Below are positions 57,185-64,000 of a stretch of 64,000 nt of DNA, piece after piece. Where the stretch lies: NCBI GenBank assembly GCA_014058105.1, contig JACGCM010002198.1:1625001-1689000 (forward strand), written 5' to 3'. Origin of the DNA: Kingdonia uniflora (lineage: Eukaryota > Streptophyta > Magnoliopsida > Ranunculales > Circaeasteraceae). A program made the translations under genes and the position numbers. Below the pieces are notes generated by a model. That model was not told where the DNA came from. It did no database searches and saw nothing but the letters and a program-made list of their open reading frames with translations. Every line of letters begins with the position of its first letter. Positions within the stretch are counted from its first letter, which is position 1.

Positions 57185-57560
57185 ATACTTCTCAACCAAC
57201 ACCACTCGCCAACAATGCTTCTCGTACTGTTGGCCGAGAGGGGGCGGTTGCAGTGGCTTATTCTGCATTTCGAGCTCATGCCTTATCTTCGAACTACATA
57301 TGAATTTTCGACCTCAATAATAGAGCATGTGGCACAATAAGAAATAAGATAGTAACGTTAGGAAACATATACAACACGAGTTTCTCAACCAGCACTACTC
57401 ATCCCTGACGACACTCATGCTATTGGTTGAGAGCCATATTGTAATAGCTTATTTCAAATCTCGAACTCAAGCTTCTTCCCCGATCTCATCAGAATATAGG
57501 AAGTACTACTAAAGACATGACCAACTTTCCTCAGTTCGAGACATCACTTTTGACCTCTAC
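57185..57560. repeat. Imperfect tandem duplication at the 3' LTR boundary
   Basis: TCTCAACCAACACCACTCG (57187) and TCTCAACCAGCACTACTC (57383) begin two similar segments of about 195 bases. Each includes TACTGTTGGCCGAGAG or GCTATTGGTTGAGAG, then GTGGCTTATT / ATAGCTTATT and TTTCGAGCTCA / TCTCGAACTCA. The first copy has a GAGAGGGGGCGG purine tract. Confidence 0.55.
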
Positions 57561-58007
57561 ACCAATAGTTCAATCTGTGCAAAGCGTATAGTCAGCAATA
57601 GAGTCGTTATACAACAGCAAAGATCAGAACGTTTCATAATATGGTCAAAGAATATCTCACACACACTTTGTAACGTCCATCATTAAGAGACTTTATGGTC
57701 GTCAAACAGTCATATTGAAGGACCGATAAAGAGACCTGAAGAACTGCAGATGAAGTATAAAACATTCGATACATAAAAGTTCTTACTTCGTTATCTTACA
57801 TTCTCAGAATACTTATTGTAATAGATTAGTAATCACAATAAGATTACCATCACTTTCTTAAAATCCTCAAGAGAGGTCGTGGTTTTTAACCTATTCAAAG
57901 ATTTTCCACGATAAACCATCTTGTTGTTTGTTATCTATTATGCTTAAACGTTCTGAGTATATATGGTGTAAAGGCTAAGTCCGAATCCCGGAATTAGGCT
58001 ATTACAC
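57249..58007 (+). repeat. 3' LTR of the Tat element (left boundary tentative)
   Basis: The right end GGCTATTACA and, upstream of it, CGAGGTCGT-like and GGTTTTTAACC sequence match the reverse complements of the LTRs at 24160 and 26483 (shared phrase AGAGGTCGTGGTTTTTAACC). The left limit is placed after the purine tract at about 57237-57248 and is a guess. Confidence 0.45.
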
Positions 58008-58329
58008 ATGTCAAAGGTGAGAAGTGACTAAAACATATACATGGCCTAAGAGGGAGAGGGGATGGGAAGACGTCTTCTTTAAAGATGAATAGGTCCTCCA
58101 CAAATGTACCTGTATCCTAGATGATACATTTTTAACCTAGGGGAAAAAAGAAAAAGGTTTAGAGCATCCACAGCAGCTAGGTGAAGGATGACGTGGAGGG
58201 TAGATTCCCATCCTTCACCCTCATTTGGGAAAATCCGCCCCATAACAGCTAGGTGACTACGCCTACATGGCATTGCAATATCCACCTTGAGGGTGGATTC
58301 TCCACCCTCTTGGTAGATTTTTGGTGGAT

Positions 58330-58535
58330 TGATGCCGCGCGGTTCTGAACTGTGCTTAAGAAGTGAGCCAATGAGATGATGATACTTATTAAGCTTTAAG
58401 AGGCCCTTTTCCCGCATAGTTCAGAACTGCGCGTATATACAACGACTAAGATAGAGACACGTGGAAGGTTAAGATTTGAGAATGTGTACAACGGCTAGTT
58501 CTTGCCATACAATTCAGAACTGCGCGGCAAGAGCC
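58330..58535. repeat. Subterminal CGCGGTTCTGAACTG motifs
   Basis: GCGCGGTTCTGAACTGTG occurs at about 58335-58352. Its reverse complement type AGTTCAGAACTGCGCG occurs at about 58419-58434, and AATTCAGAACTGCGCG at about 58507-58522. Position and inverted arrangement parallel the GGTGTTC motifs of the first PIF element, although the sequence differs. Confidence 0.6.
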
Positions 58536-58594
58536 TGCAAGTATGAAATGTTCACAAGGTTCCCCCTCCATACGTGGTTTTTCCCTGATTAAAC

Positions 58595-58700
58595 TTCTTT
58601 AACAAGAAACTCAACGGCTATAAGCAGCTAGTTTTTTTCATCTATAAAACCCATTCATCTTCTACTCTCATACTCTTCTACACTCAACTCATTCCTCTTA
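58595..58700 (+). promoter_or_regulatory. Transposase promoter side of an inverted repeat pair
   Basis: AACTCAACGGCTATAAGCAGC, CTAGTTTTTTTCATCTATAAA (TATA-like), ATTCATCTTCTACTCTCAT. The same phrases occur in reverse complement at about 61905-62005 upstream of ORF1. The two divergent outer promoters thus derive from one inverted sequence, about 48 bases upstream of the transposase ATG. Confidence 0.5.
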
Positions 58701-58747
58701 AATCTCAGAACTCAACTTTATTATGTTGTTATCAATTTTGCCGAATC

Positions 58748-60072
58748 ATGTCTGATGAAATCCTGGCTGACCCATCACTCTCATCTTTGGAGTCATCGTC
58801 TTCATCATCATCCGAAGCGAAGAGGTCTTCCGACGTCAAATTGAGATGATGCACAAGTATAGCAAGATTATGATTGAGATGAGAGAAGCAGAAGAAAAAG
58901 ATCAAGAGGCGACATCATCAGAGAGGCAGGGAGGTAGTAAAATGGGAAGGATTGACAAGCAGAAATGTCGTGATCATAAATTGTGGGAGTTTAGCCTTAA
59001 TCAGGATTACTTCGGTGACAACCAAATCTTCAAAGGTATCTCATTTCGTCGACGATTCCGTATGAGCAAAGGTGTGTATCAACGTATTTATGATCAAATA
59101 CTTTCTTCGGACCCCTATTTTATTTAAAAAGAAAATGCCGCTAAGACGATGGGCTTATCATCACACCAAAAGATAACGTGTGCACTTCGCATGCTATGTT
59201 ACTGTATGAGCACAGACGCCCAAGAAGAATACCTTCGGATTATGGAGTCTACGGGTATTTTTTACTTGAAAGAATTTTGTAAAACAATTATAACACAATT
59301 CAAAGCTCAATACCTTATATCTCCCAATAAAAATGATACATTACACTTGTTATAGGTGAATGGATCATGAGGCTTCCCGGGGATGTTAGGTAGTTTAGAT
59401 TGTATGTATTGGAAATGGAAGAATTGTCCTACCGGGAGGGCAGGACAATATATCGGGTATAAGAAAATCTCGACGGTGATTTTAGAAGCGGTTGTATCGC
59501 AAGATCTTTGGATATGGCACGCATTCTTTGGAGTGCCCGGTTCTGACAACGATGTGAACGTCTTGCATCAAGGGTAACTTTTCAACAACTTGTCTAATGG
59601 AGTTGCGTCGCCATGCAATTATAATATAGGCACGGTACCGCACACTATGGGGTATTACTTATCGGATGGAGTTTATCTAAAATGGCAAACACTTGTTCAA
59701 ACCATAAGAAATCCGTCCAACGATGCTGAAAGACATTTTTTGAAGATGCAAAAAGCATACCGAAAAGACGTAGAACGTACTTTTGGGGTATTACAAGCTA
59801 GGTTTCAAATATTGGCACACGGTGCGCGATTTTGGAAACCTAGTGATCTAGGAAATGTTATGTACGCATGTATAATCCTGCATTATATGATCGTCGAAGA
59901 TGAACATCCTACTTACATCTGGCAAATGAACATTGGCCCCGAGTTTAGAAAATCTGTAAAAAATTGGAAGGCAGACTTAAATCCAAGACACGTGATCAAC
60001 ACTATGGCAGAGTACATCCAGAAGGTTCATGAAATTAGAAATGAAGGTGCTCATTTCCAATTAATGAGATAA
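58748..60072 (+). pseudogene. PIF/Harbinger transposase, nonsense-disrupted
   Basis: The S-rich start MSDEILADPSLSSLESSSSS at 58748 changes frame by one base near 58833. From there one frame runs to 60072: GRIDKQKCRDHKLWEFSLNQ, RRRFRMSKGVYQRIYDQIL, MGLSSHQKITCALRMLCYCM, GMLGSLDCMYWKWKNCPTG with the first catalytic Asp, HAFFGVPGSDNDVNVL with the second, KDVERTFGVLQARF with the Glu, and LHYMIVEDE. Four in-frame stops lie at about 59125, 59353, 59368 and 59575. There are no other indels, so this copy is younger or better kept than the one at 8.3-9.6 kb. All catalytic residues remain. Confidence 0.8.
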
Positions 60073-60299
60073 ACTTGTCGCGCAATTGTGAAATCGAAAA
60101 GGGGCGGAGTAATGTAGTCTTCATCATTGTTTTTTTATTTTCTAAAGTAATGTATTTTGTTTCCAAGTGTTATGTTGAAGTAGTAATTGCTCTACTTGAT
60201 TGAAGTATATTTTAAGGATTACGTACGATTAATAATAATTTTATTAAAATAATGAAATTACATAGAACTTAAGAACTACTATTAACACTAAGGATTACA
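60073..60299. other. Shared 3' region of transposase and ORF1
   Basis: AT-rich convergent 3' end sequence; nothing else is seen. Confidence 0.4.
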
Positions 60300-61867
60300 T
60301 CAATCTTCATCACTAGAAATGTCTTCATCACTTGGACACTGCTCCTTCAACTTCTTCAAATATTTTTTAATTAGCTTCTTCATCCAACGCCTTTGTGCCG
60401 GTAATAGGTTACTTGGGGTCAGTTGTCATCACCTTAACCATATGTGCATCTTCGATGGCTTTTTTTCAAGTTGGCTCCACTTTACGCCTAATTTGAATCT
60501 CAGCCTCTCTAGCCAACTTTTGTTCCACTCGTACTCTAGCTCTAGCTTTTTTTTCCTCTTTCTTCTACTCGTCTTTCTCATTTGATGCCTTCATCATGTT
60601 GGTCGTCATCTCAAACATCTTCCCCCAATAACCTATACTTGACTTTGCCGCTTTTTTTGCCTTATATTTTTATTTTGGTCGTCTCGTCGTGCATCCCCAC
60701 AAGAATATAGTGGTGCATCCACGTCGATAGAATTATCTGGAATTATGACATTTGGATTGCCAAAAGTAGGCGTTTCACGATCGGTGTTGGTAGAGTTACC
60801 TGGGCTATCGTGAAAATTTGACTTCCTAGCAACGTTGCGGCCGGGCTGCCCGATGTAATGAATTTGTGAAAATTTTGGGAACTGCTCCAAATCTTTGTAA
60901 GCCTCCCGAAATGTAAATGGCCTTTTTTGTATTTTATCGAATGTCTCGTATGCCATACGTTCCTAGAAATCTAGTTTCAAATTCTAATGAGTATGATTAA
61001 CATAACAAAATGAATGAAATGAGAAAAAAATGTAAATACTTACAAAGTCGCCCGATCCAATGCCGGTAAAATATCAGGTTTCAAGGTCTTAAAAGATGCC
61101 TCTAAAAATCGAACAATCCTTATTGAGTTGCCTCTTATACGCACAATTGACACTGTTGTACGATCGCCACATCGATTGGTCAACATAGAACGAGTTGAAT
61201 TGGTCGCGCACCTTAAACCAAAATGTAGTGGCTTTTTGGTTGTTCGTGGAAGCGAGGTTTTGAGATACTTGAGACTAAGCGCATGCAAGATTTACGAGGC
61301 TCTCGGAAGACCAATTTATTGAGTTCCTGTATGTGTCTTTTTCGTTAGCAACTTCCTCCTCAGCCTCAACTACATCCTCAACTACAATAGGTATCGATAT
61401 CGTCTTTCTTTAAAACTTTGCCTTTCCGCGCGTATTACTTCTTGTGAGAACCGGATTGAGTTCCTTGGAATGATCGGAGAGACAACCAGAGATACAACCG
61501 GTGATGTTTTGAGGTTTACATTATTTAAACCCCATGAAGCTCTCATCGACATGGTACTCGAACTTCCACCGACAAAATCGATTTGAGATGTATAATATGA
61601 ATTTCTCGGTTAGGAGTACGAGCCCGTATGAGGATCAAATTGAGGGTAATATCCTTGGTTTTGGTAATATCCTTGGATTTGAGATTGAAATTGATTATCG
61701 GGTGGCGAGAATAGTTGGCAAACATGGTGATCACGATATTGGGAAGGGTTAGGCATTTGCAACGGATCAAATGCGCCGAATTGAGTCAGAAATACGTTCC
61801 CTTGTTGGTTCGTATTGTAGGATTGAGAGTGGTTTTGAGAATTAGATTGGGAGCTTGAGGATGACAA
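60300..61867 (-). pseudogene. PIF/Harbinger ORF1 (Myb/SANT-like), broken
   Basis: It starts MSSSSSQSNSQNHSQSYNTN with a Q/N-rich head like the other copy. About 61320-61140 encodes NWSSESLVNLACA, a stop where Trp is expected, then NNQKATTFWFKVRDQFN, the SANT signature. After an intron-like gap the frame at 60956 gives FREAYKDLEQFPKFSQ, GRNVARKSNFHDSPGNS and a basic tail. Downstream pieces in other frames end KLKEQCPSDEDISSDED at 60300. In-frame stops and frame changes break it. It is convergent with the transposase. Confidence 0.65.
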
Positions 61868-61904
61868 TGGTTTTGTTTGTAAGCTAAGGAGGGAGAAAAG
61901 TGTA

Positions 61905-62010
61905 GAAGATAGTTAATATGAGAGTGTAGAAGATGAATGGCATTTATAAATGAAAAAAACTAGCCGTTTATAGCCGTTGAGCTACTTGGTCAACAAGTTT
62001 CCAAGGGAAT
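61905..62010 (-). promoter_or_regulatory. ORF1 promoter side of the inverted repeat pair
   Basis: On the minus strand: AGCTCAACGGCTATAAACGGC, CTAGTTTTTTTCATTTATAAA, CATTCATCTTCTACACTC. It corresponds to 58595-58700. Confidence 0.5.
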
Positions 62011-62256
62011 ATAGCTTTTGAGCTACTTGGTCAACAAGTTTGCTCCAAAAATATTACATTTGTCATTACCAAATAAACCAAGTATAGAGAGAAGGTCATA
62101 AAAAACCTAAGATTTAACATAACATATCAAAGTTCTAAACAAAACATAGCATACTCAACGTAATTTTAACATAGCAAATAAAAGTTTTAAACAAAACAAA
62201 GCATACTCAACGTAGTTTAAACAAAACATAAATCAAATTTCAAAATAAAACATAGC

Positions 62257-64000
62257 CTAACTGGGACGATCTCTCTTCGTTTGGCGGGCGCGTCTCCTAC
62301 GTGCGAGACTCTCGTCATAAGTACATTGCACAACCGGCTCTGTCTGATAGGAAATGGACATCTCAGAAAGTCTCTCTGATGTCTCGCAGATGATCTCTTG
62401 TGCCTGCCTCAGCTCCCCCTCTAAATCGGTCGTACGGTCAACGTATTGCCTCGAGTCTTCATATGCCGCATACCGCATTCCTTGGGATTGATGCCACAAC
62501 TCATCTATACTATACGTAGGTAGACACGGGTATGGTACCTGCACACCGGGATCGGTATCCATCTACATTCATCGCTCATTCCCGCTATATCCATGAACCA
62601 TCCCATATCATGTTGATAGTCGGTCGCCTGAACACCATAGTCTTACACCTGCGAAGACGTAGCTAAACTCGACGTAGGTGGCAAGTGTACATCGGGCCTC
62701 ACTAAATCACGTTCGACCATCCAAATATTTTTGGCCCTCTTGACTAAATTGTAACCGATCTTGGGATTTGGATGAGCGGCACGCCAATATCTTATGTAAT
62801 CTATGTCTGAAACAAGATAATTGCGACAATCGTAAAAGTCCACATCTTTCAGACCCTGATATAACTCTCGATCGTACCGCGGGAATTCCATAATCTCTTG
62901 GAGGGGGGTCATATGGCATACTATCTTCCCCGGTCAACTGACGCATACACCGGTCTCCTAAATACCAAAGCGTACTATTCCCGTATGGAACTGAAACCAT
63001 GGGAACCCTCTTCTTACTCAACAAATTGGCAACTCTTACCTCTCGACGAATTAATTATCTTGACTTGTGCCATAGTTGCTAATCTATGTTGGTTTTGTCC
63101 TTCCATTCTATCATTTCTTTGATCAAAGCAAAAAAATGATGGATTTCAGACTCCGAATTAGCCCTTTCATCTCTCCACGCACCCATACGGGGATAAATAT
63201 GGTTAAAGTTTGAAACCTTCACCAGATACATTCCAACCCGATAGTACTTAAAGAACAAGAACTCCAACATAGCATAGAATACTGTAATCAATTTCTTCAC
63301 CTTCTCATTCTTCAGCACTGAGACTTCATCTAGTCCCCGATACAAATGTGCCAAAATCGGCGTACCCCAGTCAAATATCGATGCACATATGATATTGTAA
63401 TCTGTCAAAGATGCAAGATAACCCGCCGGAAGAAATGTTTGCGCATTCGAGAAGAAGATATTACCCATTATATAGGCAATAAATGCCCCCGCATATACTA
63501 TATCCAACTCTTGGTTGTAATTGTTAAGTTGTGGATTCAAAGCCTCCATCCACGTCTTTAAATAGGCGAGAGTGATGTTACCGTACCTGATGTCAATGCT
63601 TGTGATTCCCGGGAACATCTTTTCTGCTCCGTTCAACTTGGAGTACTTCTCGTCGTACAGGAGTTCGCGACCCCTCCTAAAAGATATGCTCGTTAGCATG
63701 ACGAAGTCTAACGGCATAAAACCAAGTTCCCCGCACGGGAAGTGAAATGTATGCGTGGAAGGCCACCACCGTTCCACAAGAGCATGAATCAAGCGGTTAT
63801 CCGAGTTTCCAGCCTTAATTAACAAAAATTCTTCAAAACCCATATCGTCGACCAACTTCTTCAACGTCGGATACCGCGCAATCCATTGGTACTACTTCAG
63901 TACCTTATCCAATGATTCCCTACATTGTATTTCATCTCGGTTCTGACCAAAAACATACATTAACACATTAATTTTTCATTCGGGCATTTTGTCGAACAAT
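62257..64000 (-). pseudogene. Plant mobile domain (PMD, MAIN-like) gene, 5' end beyond window
   Basis: Entering from the window end: RWIARYPTLKKLVDDMGFEE-type start, GNSDNRLIHALVERWWPSTH, FHFPCGELGFMPLDFVMLTS, LAYLKTWMEALNPQLNNY, ADIVYAGAFIAYIMGNIFF-like helix, YNIICASIFDWGTPILAHLY and MGAWRDER (63864-63079). In a shifted frame come VPMVSVPYGNSTLWYLGDRC and RQLTGED. Then RELYQGLKDVDFYDCRNYL (62900-62640) and a last coiled exon ending ARQTKRDRPS at 62257. It matches the PMD gene of the first PIF element block for block. The PMD core of 261 codons is open; a stop lies at about 63893 upstream and a frame change near 63060. This is the best kept cargo gene here. Confidence 0.7.

Larger units (their letters stand above)
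46825..58007 (+). mobile_element. Tat-lineage Ty3/gypsy element, 5' third missing
   Basis: The visible order is a decayed RNase H, integrase, a 45-bp tandem array, a long antisense gene series and a 3' LTR. An antisense ORF between integrase and 3' LTR is characteristic of the Tat branch (Grande, RIRE2, Tat4 and similar). The LTR end GGCTATTACA at 58007 matches the Tat-type LTRs at 24-27 kb. The 5' LTR, gag, protease and RT are absent; the break lies next to the GA-rich tandem element. Confidence 0.65.
58162..64000. mobile_element. Second PIF/Harbinger element with PMD gene, continues past the window
   Basis: It begins GAGCATCCACAGCAGCTAGG directly after TTA (58159-58161), with the same GAGCATC..CAGCAG terminus as the element at 6306. 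Inside are a transposase (+), ORF1 (-) and a PMD gene (-), all homologous to those of the first element. The right terminus is not in the window, so membership of the PMD gene rests on analogy with the first copy. Confidence 0.6.

Noticed and set aside
1..64000. tRNA, rRNA or organellar insertions
   Set aside because: I looked for tRNA arms, conserved rRNA blocks and plastid-like coding runs and recognised none; a dedicated RNA search was not possible.

Overview
The window looks like intergenic nuclear DNA from a flowering plant, most likely a eudicot. It is AT-rich and coding DNA is sparse. Introns have GT..AG borders with T-rich tails. The transposable-element families are plant-typical: Ty3/gypsy elements with plant primer-binding sites, PIF/Harbinger, Mutator-like, hAT-like and TAA-target MITEs. 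I cannot name the species. Only two stretches look like host genes that may still be expressed: a small basic protein at 23.3-23.6 kb and a small membrane protein at 44.5-44.9 kb, both on the minus strand. A broken NudC/BOBBER-type CS-domain gene lies near 4.1-5.0 kb. Almost everything else is nested, mostly decayed transposon sequence.

Layout. 0-6.3 kb: low-information DNA, a 406-bp MITE, a gag/PBS relic, the NudC pseudogene and a duplicated unknown exon pair. 6.3-13.27 kb: a complete PIF/Harbinger element with TAA target duplication. It carries ORF1 (+), transposase (-) and, unusually, a plant-mobile-domain (PMD) gene (-). It sits in the end of a second element (13.27-17.2 kb) that is studded with ATTGTCGA motifs and contains another MITE. 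17.2-18.8 kb: nested hAT-like MITEs. 18.8-22.9 kb: a Ty3/gypsy element with 5' LTR, PBS, gag and broken pol but no 3' LTR. 23.85-43.51 kb: one giant Mutator-like element (about 19.7 kb) with matching termini and a near-matching 9-bp target duplication. It holds a mudrA-like gene, a GRF zinc-finger gene, several small ORFs and an antisense DUF1985-Ulp1 protease gene. A deleted Tat-type LTR element (24.16-27.02 kb) is nested in its left end. Its middle is a palindrome of more than 3 kb built from head-to-head tandem arrays.

44.9-46.8 kb: two tandem non-autonomous elements full of GA and TA microsatellites. 46.8-58.0 kb: the 3' two thirds of a Tat-lineage Ty3/gypsy element. It has RNase H and integrase, a 45-bp tandem array, a long antisense gene series and a 3' LTR whose end is related to the LTRs at 24-27 kb. 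58.16 kb to the window end: a second PIF/Harbinger element with transposase (+), ORF1 (-) and a PMD gene (-). Its PIF module is inverted relative to PMD when compared with the first copy.

The three points most worth pursuing are the repeated PIF/Harbinger plus PMD association, the giant Ulp1-bearing MULE with a central palindrome and a polarity-switching TCATTTGT motif, and a pair of unrecognised paralogous small proteins (34.0 kb and 56.9 kb) found in two unrelated transposons. All identities were read by eye from the sequence; no database search was run.
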